Notes under the pieces: generated by a model
Seen by the model: only the letters and a program-made list of their open reading frames with translations
What the model was told of the DNA's origin: nothing
Database searches by the model: none
Program-made: the position numbers and the translations under genes
Source: Bursaphelenchus xylophilus
Taxonomy: Eukaryota; Nematoda; Chromadorea; Rhabditida; Aphelenchoididae
Length of the DNA: 64,000 nucleotides
Reading direction: 5' to 3'
Assembly (NCBI GenBank): GCA_904066235.2
Contig: CAJFCV020000004.1
Coordinates: 6,386,001-6,450,000 of the forward strand
Shown: positions 9,967 through 21,922 of the stretch, in pieces
How the letters are laid out: every line of letters starts with the position of its first letter
How positions within the stretch are numbered: position 1 is the first letter of the stretch

Positions 9967-12058
9967 TCAAACAGATATTCCGGCCAAGGCCAGATCATGC
10001 TCCAGGAAGTCGGTGAACAGGTCGATCTGTTGTCGAAAGCTCCGTAGACAGGCCAACATGTGTTGTTTCCTTTGGGTATCACTCATTTGGGCAAGGATAT
10101 TACGCATGTCAAGAATAGGGGGCAAGGGAACACTCGCACTTCGTTCTGTTCCACTTGGTTCGGCTTCTAATGATGGACTTGTGGCTCCATCAAGAGAGGC
10201 GTGGGGTTCGGAGGCTGAGGAATGGGAGCCTCCCATTACAGTTTGTTCCACCCAATCAGCTTCGGTCTTTACCATTGTGGCCGGCTCATCAAAATCCAAC
10301 TCCAGATCAGGGGATCGATTCATTGAGTTTATGGATGAATCGAAGCCGAGGTCATCCATCTGAGGGAATAGTCGAACATATTCTTGTTCAATTGGAGTCC
10401 AATTCACTGCTCTACCTCTTCTAAAATATAAGAAATGAAAAATAACGTCGAAAGGTCGTCAGTTCAAGTGTTTATGGAAAGGCCATCAAATGCTTCCATC
10501 AATGAAATATTAATTAAATGTAATACGGTAGCCGAAGCTGACTTTTAATAATTTTTAAGTAAATTACCATGCATTTTGTGAACTTAAATAGTATTCAACA
10601 AGCTGATAATAGCTCGCCGGGGGATGGTTGGGCTTGAAGGGTTACGGTAACAAAGTAATCGTATTCAAAAAATGCAGGTATTTTCCGATTTTTTTTGGAA
10701 TTTGAAGAACGGCAGAGATTTAACTATTACGATTTGAGAGAGAGGTTTCCGTAGCATAAAAAATTTTTTATTTTCTAGTTCTGGGGTTATTCGGCCTATG
10801 TCATCATCGACTAAAAAATTTTGAATTCCATCGATTGCGACAAAGAATGGGGTAAAGAGACTCCGTAAGGCAAAAACTCATTGAAATATTTAAATATGGC
10901 CCGATAAACTAGGGTCGCAATCGAAGGACTCCAAAAAATTCTGCCAAAAAAACAGCGAAACCCCGTTCTTTGCAACTATCAGTCTGTGGGGAAAATACTG
11001 GCGGGTCGTCGGGCCTTGGAACTGAAAAATTTTCTCAAGATTTTTAACCAAACGTAAATATAAAAAGATTGGGATGCCAAATTGGTACCGGTTTTAGGAT
11101 TTTTAAAAATATGCTAAATTTGCTTTTTCGCGTTTTGTGTCATTTCGGTATCACCGTTTCTATTTATCTATATTTTTTTCAAAAAAGGTAGGAAAGCGTT
11201 TTAGCGTCTTGCTTCAGAACAAACGGTGCTGTCTTATTTCTTCGCCCTTAGTAAATGGTTACCTTCACAAAATGTTGTTGCCCAGCGGAGGCTATTAAGC
11301 TTTTGCAATATGTTTATAGCGTTGTCCGCTACAACGCGCCAGCGGACAATTAAAAATTCTAATTATAAAAAGAGCACACTCGACCAGTCCAAAAAATATT
11401 GGACACAATATTTATCAAGCGTGGCTTCTTTTTTGATGCTGAAAATGAGCACGGGCATTTCCGACGTGAGAAATATTATGCTCAAGAGAAGAAGTCATAA
11501 TAACTTTAATGCTATCTCAGCATAATAGAATATAAATCGACTTTTTTGTAACCTTGTTTGGATGTTTTTCCCTCACGGTATTTCAAGCCTTTAGGGCTTT
11601 TTTGCAAACATATAATATCTTCCTATACAGTACTCGAGATTTATCCGTAACAGTCTCATCTTTCTACTACGTAAGAACCTAAAGTTATCGCCTGCCGAAA
11701 AAGTCATCCGTTTTTGAGATAAATAAATTAGAGTATTCCGTCAATACCTCGGAAAATTAAACCACGCTCCAAAACAAAAAAAAAAAAAATTATACGTTAA
11801 AAGTTCAAGTAATTTAAAAAACTAAAAGTAGACTCACCTTTCCATGTCATGCTTCAATTTGACCAGACTTTTGATATTGGAGATCCTCTTCTTCCACTGT
11901 GCCACTGTCAGATTGCGAGTGTTCTGTTTGTTAAGCTGATGTGCAATCTCTTGCCAAACCTCTGATCGTATTCGCGGTCCTTCCGCAATGTGGGCCGCCT
12001 TGTAGGCGCGGACGAGAAGCAGCGCGGCCTGTTCGTCGATCTCGGTTATACCCTTCAT
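9967..12058 (-). CDS. Myb/SANT-like DNA-binding domain protein
   Basis: Two exons: 12058-11838 and 10420-9967, joined in phase 2 across a 1417-base intron. Exon 1 is almost entirely a Myb/SANT-like (zeste/MSANTD type) domain: LLLVRAYKAAHIAEGPRIRS, then EVWQEIAHQLNKQN and VAQWKKRISNIKSLVK. Its conserved tryptophans and basic third helix are consistent with DNA binding. Exon 2 adds an acidic, Ser/Pro-rich middle and a C-terminal helix (RKQHMLACLRSFRQQIDLF) that may dimerise. The total is about 225 residues. It is a probable transcription regulator with unknown targets. The intron is unusually long for this genome and contains no ORF. Confidence 0.75.
10421..11837 (-). other. Long intron of the Myb/SANT-like gene
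   Basis: The intron is 1417 bases and AT-rich. A weak inverted repeat joins about 10840-10865 and 10960-10985 (TTGCGACAAAGAATGGGG and a diverged complement). No ORF or clear terminal repeats were found. Confidence 0.5.
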
Positions 12059-14354
12059 CGTGCTGCAACGGAATGACTACAAGCTGCTTGGAGGCGCCTC
12101 GGGGCCTAATAGAAAAGACAAATAGAAGTCACGACCTATTTTCGCTCGAAACAGATAGTCAAGTTAAGGTGGGGCCTGAGGCAAGGGAAAATATTGGGAA
12201 GAAAGGAAGGGATTGGAACGTCGCGGAAATTACCTGATTGAACACACCGAGGTTGTTGTTGTTATATGCTAGCGAACAATGGGGGAAATAGAGGCTTTCT
12301 CGGGAGGCGGTGGTTGCAAGAAAGAGAATGCGACAAAGACTTTTTGGAGAGTGCGGACCCAAAAAATAAATTCTCGAGAAAGAAGCCCCGTTCTCGAACC
12401 CGAGCTAGATAGATAGATAGAACAGAAAGCAACTGAAATCAAAGGCTTCTCCCTCTTGCTCTTTCTTCGGAGTGAAAGCGAAAGCCCCTTTCTCTTGCCT
12501 CCTTATGCCTCAAACACGGATCGGACGACGCGCATCGCCTTTGTCCGATTGGAACCAAACACGGGAATAGCGGGGTTATATTGTTGTTGTCTCGGCTCAC
12601 ACAGATTCCCAACCCCTCCCGGAAATCACCTTAACACAGTCAGCAAAGAAGGACGGACCACCTCAAAAGAACTTGTCCTTTTTGTTCAAATTCCATCCGA
12701 AAAGAAGAAATGTACGATATGGTATTTGGGAACATAAAGGTAAGACAAAGACGGCCATCTACAATAGCGGACGTTTCCATCGGAAATAAAACAAAATCAG
12801 TCACCAAAATAGTACAACATTGCTCAAGGGATACTGTAACATAGGCAGCAATGTGATATCCGATAAGTAAGCATATCAGATATTATATGTACATGTCTTA
12901 TGCCCTTATCTCGGAAGCCCCTGGACAAAGCCAATCTCATAATAAATCTTGTCCTCAAACCCCTATTTCTTGGCCTTGGAGACCATTATAAAACAAATAC
13001 AAATTTTTAGATGAAACGTTTTCTTGAATAAAACTTCTTACCGTAATAATGGGTTACGTAATCTGTTCGAAAAGGGAAGAATGTCAATTATAAAATAAAA
13101 CCTTTGGGACTAGAGACGTGAGGCATTTTAGAGCCATAGCATGGTCTCGGTACCAGGGTTTGTACTCAAAGAAATTGTTATCTCTCATCGCTTTATTGTA
13201 GTAAAAGTATGATTTGTAATCCAAAACATGGGAGAGTGGCCACGAAAAAGTTGACTTTGGCCTTTGGAAGGAGCGTGAAGTAACTACTAATTACGAAATT
13301 ACAATTTCAGCTATTTTCGAGAGTAATGGTAAAACTAACAATTGGTTCGTACAAAAATAAAATCTTTTGAATTCTTTTCTTCGGGCGACCGTCGCCTTGA
13401 CTATTGTGTTATATAACTGTTTAGGCAAGCAAAAGTCAACTCCAGAATACTTTTTTGTGGAGAATAAAAGTTTCCGGTGCCCAGAAATTAAATTTTCTTC
13501 CAGGAAAGCTGGGCTTAATCCCTCCAGAAGATGGCTAGCCTATTTTTAGTGGCCTCCCAGATCTTGACTGTTGCAATCTTTTGTGCGTAAGTGGCTGCTA
13601 TTGCGTAATGTAAACAGGATTGTAACCGTTTTGTAGCCTGCAATCCCTCCCTCCCTCCTCGGCCCTACAATTATTCATGCCCTAATTATAAAACGCAGAC
13701 CCCAGTGACACATAAACGCATATACAGCAGGAAAGGGCGGTAGAAACATACGAAATCGAGATGCCTCGGCACGCTCTTTAATGCGTATAGATTATAACCA
13801 GGGAGCCGGGAATGTGCCTGTCCATTTCCCTGATTGACAACAATAAGGAGGTCTTTCTCAATGAAAGCTGCTTTCTTTCCCCTAAGGCGGCTAACGGGGG
13901 GAGGTGGCCAGGTTTCAAAAGCCCCTTCCCTTCTTTCTTTAAACACGCATAATGCCCAAGCTCATCCGGCCGCTAAGCAGGCGGCCAGGTCTTAATGATT
14001 GAATCCGCATAAAGTATGGAAGGGATGGCCTACCTCTATCGTGATATCTGGCATTGTTAAGTAGGCTATTAACAACGGAATATTAATCAAAGTTTGATTA
14101 CAATCTAATGCCATACAAATAACACATGAGACAAGCAATCAGACGGATCGTGTAAAGTAATGTAAATGGCGTGCTTAAGAAGGCAGAGGGATCCCGGGTA
14201 AGATATCCCAACACTTAGAGCAGTCTTCTTAGGACTCGTATTACCAATGAAATGGCCGTTTCCCATTGTTCCTGGATTATAAAATTTTTTGATTTTTTGA
14301 GATTAGAAAAGAAAAATTATTTTATAAATACCATTAACCTGAGGACCCGATGTT
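12059..14354. other. Intergenic region with promoter-like GC-rich part
   Basis: This lies between the divergent Myb/SANT-like and GTPase genes. It includes a (GATA)n-type tract at about 12405-12420. A possible signal-peptide exon starts at 13532 (see findings). Otherwise no coding exon or repeat was recognised. Confidence 0.45.
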
Positions 14355-15691
14355 ATGAGAGCGGTGGGGACTCCAGAAGAAAAGGTGAAACAAATACGTT
14401 TGGCCGTGGTGGGGGATCCGTTGGTAGGAAAGAGCTCATTGATTAAGCAGTTTCTCCATTCCAACAACGTCGATGAATTCATCAATAAGAAGTCTCTTCT
14501 CGATGAATCCACCAACAAAAAGATCGTTCGATTCGAGGGAAAGGACTACGAACTAACTGTAAGATGGTCCCTCAAGACGAGATTCTTATTCGAGTAATCC
14601 TCTTTTACGTTTCAATAGCAATTATGAGATTTGCTCGGGATGTTTTAAGATATTGGATACCGACCATGACCCAGTCCGGAGAGGCGCTGCTTACATCGGC
14701 ACAGACATTGTGCTGGTGGTGTACTCAGTTGATGACTGGCATTCCTTTGATAATGTGGACAAGAAAGTAATGTTTTTAAAAGAGAACTAAAAATCGGCCT
14801 GATCCCAACGATAAACAAATTCTATCTGGCTTATGGAGATGTTGGGCCATTTGATTAATTAAAATTATTTTTAGTGGGTACCTGAGATTAGAGAGCGCCT
14901 TCCTCTTAAGCCATTTCTTCTCGTGGCCAACAAAGCCGACCTGAAAGAAGGCATCGACCAATCAGAACAGAGTCGGTTTGTCTCCGTCTTCGATGGGATG
15001 CAGAAGTGCTCCGATGTGCACGGTGCGGCGTTCTTTGAGTGCTCGGCTCGGAATGGGGTAACTTTTGATGCTATGATTACCGTATCCTCCACTGACACTA
15101 CTTTGTACTTGTAGAGTATACAAAGTATTTGAATAGACGGCTTATCTAAAGCAATTTACCTTCCGGGATCTACTTGGAATACCTGATGATTAATGTCTAC
15201 TGTACATATATTTATTTCTTCAGGATAATGTGAACCCTATCTTCCAAGAAGTTTCGCTGGTTTATGAACGAGAATTTGCGCGACTTTTGGAATGCACGGA
15301 AATCCCAGTCCCTTATTCCGTGTACGATTTGGCCATGGCTCCAGTTAGTGTTGTGCAGAGAGCAACCCCCGTTTTAAAAGTAAGTGTCTTTCTCTTATAT
15401 GCACTCAGATTTTGTTTCAGCAATGTGTCTGGAATATCAAGGAGAATCTTTTCAATCCAGAATCATTTTCGGATGCCAAGAATACTGTAAGATTTCAATT
15501 ATTTACCCTACTTTTCCCAGATTTACAATTTTGTTCCAAGTTTCCCTACATTCTTTGGAGGCTCAACCGAAAACGAAATTCAGTCATTGAAAGATGAGAA
15601 AACGGCAAGAAAGCGACCATCAGACCCTGAGGGCATAACTGGATCAAAACGAGTCAAAAAAGATCTTCCTTCAGATCCAACAAAGAAATAA
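14355..15691 (+). CDS. Divergent Rho/Ras-like small GTPase with altered switch II
   Basis: Six exons, about 14355-14558, 14629-14767, 14875-15058, 15225-15379, 15420-15487 and 15521-15691. The G1 P-loop is VVGDPLVGKSSLIKQF. G4 is LLVANKADLKEG. G5 is FECSARNG. KWVPEIRERLPLKPFLLV matches the Rho family. G3 is LDTDHDPVRRGAAY where DTAGQE is expected, so the Gly-Gln needed for hydrolysis is missing, and a short insertion precedes it. The C-terminus runs about 100 residues beyond the fold. It ends in a lysine-rich tail (GSKRVKKDLPSDPTKK) without a CAAX box. The acceptor at 14628 (ATTATGAG) is not typical but is the only one keeping the frame. It is probably a nucleotide-binding, hydrolysis-poor atypical Rho protein. 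Confidence 0.72.
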
Positions 15692-16401
15692 AGGAACTGA
15701 AATCTGTTTACTTAGGCAAATGTTATGTGGTCTTTGATGAGATGAACATTAAGATAATGCTCTCTTTGGTCGTCAATTTGATTATTGATTTTCCTTTCGT
15801 TGCGTCCCAATTATATCCTGTTCCTTTCTTACGCAACATACCATCATTTTTACTGCATCCATAAATCCCATTTTTCCCGATTTATGGGGAGGAAATGCAC
15901 CTTCGGGCTTTATAAATTTATATTTTCGTTTTTTGAAGCTCTTTTTACCGTAGTCTAATTTGGAAAAGTTTTCGTTTCATTTTGTTGTCAAATGGTTGTC
16001 AGTAATCAAATGGATTCGCCTAAATATTGTTAATGTAATCGGGAAGAGGAATTGAATTAACACCACCGAATGTTACATACACTCACTGAGACCCGGGCGG
16101 AGAACTAAACTAATGGAAAATAATCAAAAAAGCAGCCGGCAGGGGTAAAAGACCGGAAGTGCCGGTTTGGCCACCATTTTTAAAAAGCCATAAAGAAGGG
16201 GAATTTCTGAAAAGTGTGGTACTGATTCTGAAGGCGCTTCCCTCCGGGCCCCCTTCTTTTTTAGGTAAGGGCCGAACTGTCAGAAAAACGGCCGCGGAAA
16301 TGGAAAGACGTAGCAGACTCGATTAATGAGAAATTGGAGCTTGATTGGTGCCTCCACTTCCCATCTTAGCTCCTTATGCTATTCCACGTGTGGTTGTCAT
16401 C
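15692..16401. other. Intergenic, no gene seen
   Basis: Spacer between the GTPase gene and the GPCR gene. It presumably holds the GPCR promoter. No repeat or exon was recognised. Confidence 0.4.
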
Positions 16402-17985
16402 ATGGTTAAGGGTTTGAATCAGTCAGGTGAGGAGGGATGGCCTTGTGCTTCGATTACAATCAGATTATCATCAATCTGACTACTCCAGGCAGCTGATGAT
16501 TCTAAAAAATATTTATAGTAAAATTCAAACTATTGTGCCTTCGTCAAATTTAACTTTTCCAGGTACTCTGGAAGCGTACCCCTCGTTAAAAGAGCCAGAT
16601 CCAGGGATTTTTGTGATCGCCGGAATATTTCTGGTATGTTTTGTGGTGGGTGTATGCGGAAACGCGTCCACCTTGACGATTATCTTGGACATGGGTACTC
16701 CAAAGAAAACCAAGAAACTCCGGGAAACTCCTCAAGACAGCTTTCGGGTTTACGTCGCGTCGCTGTGCATCGTGGATACCTTGATGTTGCTGAGTCTTCC
16801 TTCAAGTAAGCGCTTTTAATACCATTCAGTTTGACCATTTCTCCCACGTAGGGTTCATGCCCGTGTTATCCTTGGGCCGACGTACTTTTGAAGTTGTTTA
16901 TTTACTTTCGCCTTGATTTAGCCATCGTTGATTCGTTAATTGGCTTCTGGATATTTGGAACGGCGGTCTGCAAATTTCATCACTTCTGTGGGTCGGTCGG
17001 CAGAATCGCCTCCACTCTGGTGGTAAGTCCCTCGGGGAATGGTCGATAAACAACAAACTCTAGATTACGTCAATGAGCATCGACCGTTATCTTGTCGTCG
17101 TGTCCCCACAGAAACTGAATCAGAGGTCGCGTCGGACCACCTTGATTATCATGATGCTGTTATTTGCATCCGCATCATTGCTGCTCTTGCCATTATTAGT
17201 ATGTTGTATTGGGTGTTGCTTCTGTAACTGCCCGTTTATACAAAGGGTCAATTTTAGATCTTTGCCAAAGCTCAGAAAGTTTTGCTATTCGAATCCGAGA
17301 CCAAAGACGGGCATCCCGTGCAGATAAGGATATTCAAATGCCTTGACAATATGCCCACAAACTTGTTGTTCTGGTTCACGGGATCCACTTTCTTCTTTGG
17401 ATACTTCTGTCCGATTATTGTCATCACGTTCTTCAACATATTACTCTTGGTCAAATTACGGTAAGAGAGACTTGATCTAAATCATCCTTTCCCAGAAGCC
17501 ATCAACAGAAGATGTCGACCAAAAGCATCATCCCCATGCGGAGAGTGACCATCTACATCATGAGCATTGCTTTGTTCTACTTCCTTTGCTGGACTCCTTA
17601 CTGGATGAGTGTCCTTTACGTGAGTTACGTGGACCTGTTCGAGTCAAGGACCATCAAGACTCTAACCAACAAGTCGGAACACATTATGTTCCTGGTCTAC
17701 TGTGCTCACATATTCCCCTACATAAACACGGCCCTTAATTGGCTTTTATACGGGCGATTGGCGCGGAATTTGCGGGGGAATCGAGCAGAGAATACCCAAG
17801 CAGCATCCAATGGGGGGACCAGTCTCATCAAGAATGGAGAATACGAATCCAACTCCAAACGAGCACACGATCACAACAAAACTCTCAAGTTCGACAACAA
17901 TAATCTCGACCCGAAGCTGATCCATCCGCTGACAAAGAACTGCGAGGATTTTTCTCTCGACTACCGAGAATCCGAATACACATGA
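16402..17985 (+). CDS. Rhodopsin-family peptide-type GPCR
   Basis: Exon 1 (16402-16426) codes for MVKGLNQS with an N-glycosylation site. The next exon (from 16563) starts in phase 1 and carries TM1 (IFLVCFVVGVCGNASTL). Later exons hold TM2-TM3 and the DRY motif (SMSIDRYLVVVSP), TM5, TM6 with FYFLCWTPYW, and TM7 with a degenerate NPxxY (NTALNWLLYGR). The long C-terminal tail, rich in Asn and charged residues, is probably cytoplasmic. The order of motifs and the FxxCWxPY box fit the somatostatin/allatostatin/galanin-like peptide receptor group; the ligand cannot be told from sequence. AATAAA follows at about 18002. It converges on the Arp10 gene 82 bases away. Confidence 0.87.
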
Positions 17986-18067
17986 AAATTTAAATTATGC
18001 GTAATAAATTTTTATCTACAGTGATCGTTCGATTATCAAAGGCGTCAAAAAAGGTTGCAAGAAATTA

Positions 18068-19606
18068 TTAAACTTTCAACGACTCCCAAGGCAGATCCAC
18101 AGTAATTTCGGATACTTTACAGTCATCTTCAATAGTGATCTCATCGTTTTCAGTGAGATCAGTCCAGTCCGGGATATGCTTTGTCTTATTCCATTCGTTT
18201 CTCGTTATAAGTCGAGAAGAAATTGCGTCCAGAGAACCAAAAAGGCTGGCTGGCAAACGTCATTTGTTGTTATAATTAGTTATGACAACTTACCTCCTAA
18301 CCAGGCTGAGTAAAAGTTAAGGCTAGGTTGATCTGTTTCTCGGTAAAATCCAACTTCTCCAATGGTTCTCAGCTTTTCGTCATTCTCAATCAACACTAGA
18401 AGTTCCTCTTCCAGTCGATGTAAAAGACCTTTCATCATTGATAGACCGCCGACAACAAGAATTCCATTCAGCATTGGTCTCTTGAGATCAATATTTAATC
18501 CTCTAATGCATTCAATGATCGTATCTTGAAGCGATAACCCATCTTCCGTGGTGATGAACAAAACTTCGGCTGCGGCTTCCCTAACAAATTAAAAATAATA
18601 ATAACTACAAGCTCCGATAGCAAGATAATAAAAAAAATTATACCGGATCAGCCCAGGAATAACCATGTATTCACTTCCATAAGGAATCTTAACATCCGGA
18701 GGGGGAGGATCAATCTCACAATCGGGGTCCAAACCTAGAACAGAAAGGCATAAGCAAATCTTAACGCATACCCTTTTCTTGAATCTTAAGTCCCCTTTCC
18801 CTCTTCGTTGCAAAACAAAATCGAAACAGAATATCTTCAGCCAATCCCTTCTTATCGAATACAATCATATCTTCCTCCGACAATTCTCTGAGATCTCCGT
18901 CGATATTCCGCACTCTACCCATCTTCCTCATCAACCCTCTGACTTTCTTCTCAGCTACCAAAGTCGATAAGGTTGTTACCTTTGAATTTACTCCCATCAC
19001 AACCCTTTCGTAAACAGGGGTAACCAACGCCTCCTTTATCCCAAGATCCACAACTAATGCTGTCTTCACGTTGTATGAAACAAGTTGCATCAACGGAGAG
19101 GGAACATAGCAAACACCGGCAGCTCCAAGTGATGGGTTCTCAAACAAAGCCCTTCCACATGCATCTCTGAACTCATATGAAGATAACAGATTATCCACAA
19201 TCACTACATTTAATCCATTCGCACTCTTCATCAGCCGTCTAAATTGTAGATAAACTAAAAAGAACACACTCACCTTAAGGTAATATCCTTAAAGAAATTC
19301 CCAATAATTTTGTTTTGAGATTCAGGATCCCTATTTTTATCAATGAGCTTATGTGTAATAGATGGTCTCAGGCTGTCAACATATTCGGTCTTGAATATTT
19401 CTCGGGGACAGAACTCCCCGGCAAATCCAATCCTAAAGCATAGCTAACAAGGAAAAACAATAGAAAACGAACCTTGTAAGCCTCTCTCCCACTTCTATAA
19501 CAATCACATTCACTACATGAGCCTTCTGGGAAGTGTTAGTAAGAGAAGAAGTAGACCTCCTTGATGTATACTTGGCTGTGGGTTCCTCCAACAGTCGCGA
19601 GCTCAT
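18068..19606 (-). CDS. ACTR10: Actin-related protein 10 (Arp11), dynactin pointed-end subunit
   Basis: Start ATG at 19606 (MSSRLLEEPTAKYTSRRS), stop at 18068-18070, about eight exons. Matching segments are IGFAGEFCPREIF near the N-terminus, NVVIVDNLLSSYEFRDACGR, and GAAGVCYVPSPLMQLVSYNV followed by ALVVDLGIKEALVTPVY. IPGLIR, TTEDGLSLQDTIIECIRGL and GILVVGGLSMMKGLLHRLEE follow, then SAWLGG. Arp10 has lost much of actin's ATP-binding consensus, and here too the phosphate loops are weak. It caps the pointed end of the Arp1 filament in dynactin, which activates dynein. The exon that restores EAAAEVLF joins across a short intron near 18580-18650. Confidence 0.85.
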
Positions 19607-20395
19607 TCTACTCCACCCGAGATTCTAAAAATAAATAAAAATAAATTTTATTTATTTTTATTTATTCGGCCTAGCTGCGCCCACCCGACAATCAAGTAGG
19701 ATCGCTATCTTATACGCTAAAAAAGAAAAGTGGCAAATCTCATTGTACCTTTTTGTGACTTATACACGCGTTGAATTATGAGGAACAGACCTGTAGCACT
19801 AATTTTAATGATCTTTCCCATTTTTATTTTAGTACTACATCATCTTCGACATTTTTATCAGCGACACGTTTTTTTTTCAGATTTCTGGCCCGGCCAGTCA
19901 AAAGACAGGCCCGGCCGGGGGACGCGGTTTGTCAATTTTCCATTCAGCTGGCTCGGCCAGCTGACGACCCCTGATTTTTTGTAAACTGTTGTAGATGCAC
20001 CTCGCAAAGTGTAAATAGACCCAAAAACCGCGGTTAAAACCGAGTTAAAAAAAGCGTATGTTTTTTAGGTAGCTAAAAAACAATTGTAAAATACATAGCT
20101 TTCATAAGGATTATTACGAGAGTTTGGCCGTTATAGCTGGCCGACCACGGCTAAAGCCATGGCAAAATAAACTGCACAACATTGCGAAGGTTTTCAGAAC
20201 TTCTTAGAAGATCTAGATTCGCCTTTTTGGGCCGAAAGTTCGGTTTTCACTCGTCAGATTCCCGATGCTTTTAGATATTTTGGCATAATCTTTCTTCTCC
20301 CTTTCCCCACTTACGTTCATCAACTTTTTAGTGGCAGTAAATTATGTTCGTATTGCAATTGGTTGTACTAGATTACAGTAGTACAATTGATTGTA
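19607..20395. other. Intergenic with AT palindrome and GGCC-rich remnant
   Basis: An AT-rich near-palindrome lies at about 19627-19666 (arms ATAAATAAAAATAAA and the inverse). A GGCCCGGCC-rich remnant lies at about 19885-19965, similar in composition to the ends of the hAT-like elements near 39 kb and 46 kb. No gene is seen. Confidence 0.45.
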
Positions 20396-21183
20396 CAGAG
20401 TGGTTCAGCCGGAGCTTCCAACCTTTCCAGTATTTCTCCGCCAATATTGGACCAATTTCCATAAAATTTATATAAAACTGAAGCTGAGACACACCGTTTT
20501 CAGTCCACCAAACAGGACGAGTCTACGTTCATCGAGGCCCCCGCGAGGAAAAAGTCGCGGAGATCGGTTGTGGCCCAAAAGTACGAATGCCGTGCCCGTG
20601 CTGACCTTTGACCTTTTCATTCCAAACTTTGGAATGAAAGCTTGGAATTAGGTGAAACAGAAAAGTTTTGGAATGATTTTCAATTGACTTTCTCGGACTT
20701 GGAAGATTTTTGGACTTCGGGCTAAAAAAGTCGCCAAATTCACTGAAATTTTTATTTAAATTAAAGTTCACGTCCTGGGTGCCGTCAGGCATGTAGATAG
20801 TCTCGCCCATTTGTCCGCATTTTGAAGATTTCCCCCAAAAAAGTAATGCCTAGAAGAATAATCACGACCATTCCGTTGACTGCCGTCAATTTTTTCTTCG
20901 ACTTATAAAAGTTTCATGTAGCCAAAGACTCGAATATTTTTCAAGTCCGAGAAACTCCATAAAGTCATTGCAAAAAAATTATAAGTTTTACCGATTTCGG
21001 GCTCCAGTTTGGAATGAAAATGTCAAAGGACAGTACTTGGGCCTCCGTCAACGTAGACTCTTCCTATTTGGTGGACAAAAATGTGTGTCCCTGCTTCAGT
21101 TTGATATAAATTTTACAGAAATTGGTATGTTCCTGGCGGAGGAATGCTTGAAAGAAGGTTGGAAACACGGCTGAAACACCCTG
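20396..21183. mobile_element. Tc1/mariner-type non-autonomous fold-back element
   Basis: The ends are CAGAGTGGTTCAGCCGG at 20396 and the inverted CAGGGTGTTTCAGCCG ending at 21183. Both sides are flanked by TA. Inverted arms of about 135-140 bases (20396-20530 and 21045-21183) share blocks such as TTGGTGGAC and CTACGTT. No transposase ORF is present. The element is 788 bases. Confidence 0.75.
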
Positions 21184-21922
21184 TACTTTAATTTTTGTTC
21201 GCTGCTACAGTTCATCACTTTTGGCTCGCGGTTATAATTAAATATAATTCGGTCGGGAAAAATACATTTTTTAGGTATGAAGGCCTGGTTGAGTTGAAAA
21301 GGTCTGTGCCCAAGCTTAAGTGGCTGATCAAGATGATTCATTCGATTTTATTGAAGCCATTCCATGATCGGAGACAGCTCCATGTACGTGTATGTGTAGT
21401 ATTGTCTTCTTTTTTATGTTACTTTTTTAGGTAACAAATTGAACATTTTAATAGCGGAATGGTTAAATGTTATTAAAGGAATTGATAATTAGACACGCTT
21501 ATTATCTGATGTTATTTTTGTTAATTTCAGCTTGATTTTCATTGGATCATTTTAGTTTTGAATGGAGATAAATTTAAAATAAAAATGGATCTTCCATTAT
21601 TTAGATGTTTTGCGCATAGAGAGAGGTTTTCTATATGAGAATATCAGATTATTGCATTTAAGTAATACTTTAGTCGTAGTCAATGATGCAACTTTGGATA
21701 ATGAAGGCATAGAAAGTGAGGAACGTCGTGTTTTAGAGAGGGGCAGACAAGCGCGCTGATTGGTTGTGAGGGAAAGAGAGACGGCTGCACGATGAAAGGA
21801 GCTTTTCGGCGGGCAAGGTCAGCTCTCGCTCGCCTCTTTCTGCGTCGAAGTCGTTAAACTCTCGCTTTTTTCTACTAAATCTTGCAGAAATCGGTCCGAT
21901 TCTCGCCGGAAGTTCAAGTAGC
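21184..21922. other. Upstream region of the TASOR-like gene
   Basis: AT-rich to about 21700, then more GC-rich towards the start codon at 21923. It is probably a promoter with a 5' untranslated region. No coding exon is seen. Confidence 0.4.
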
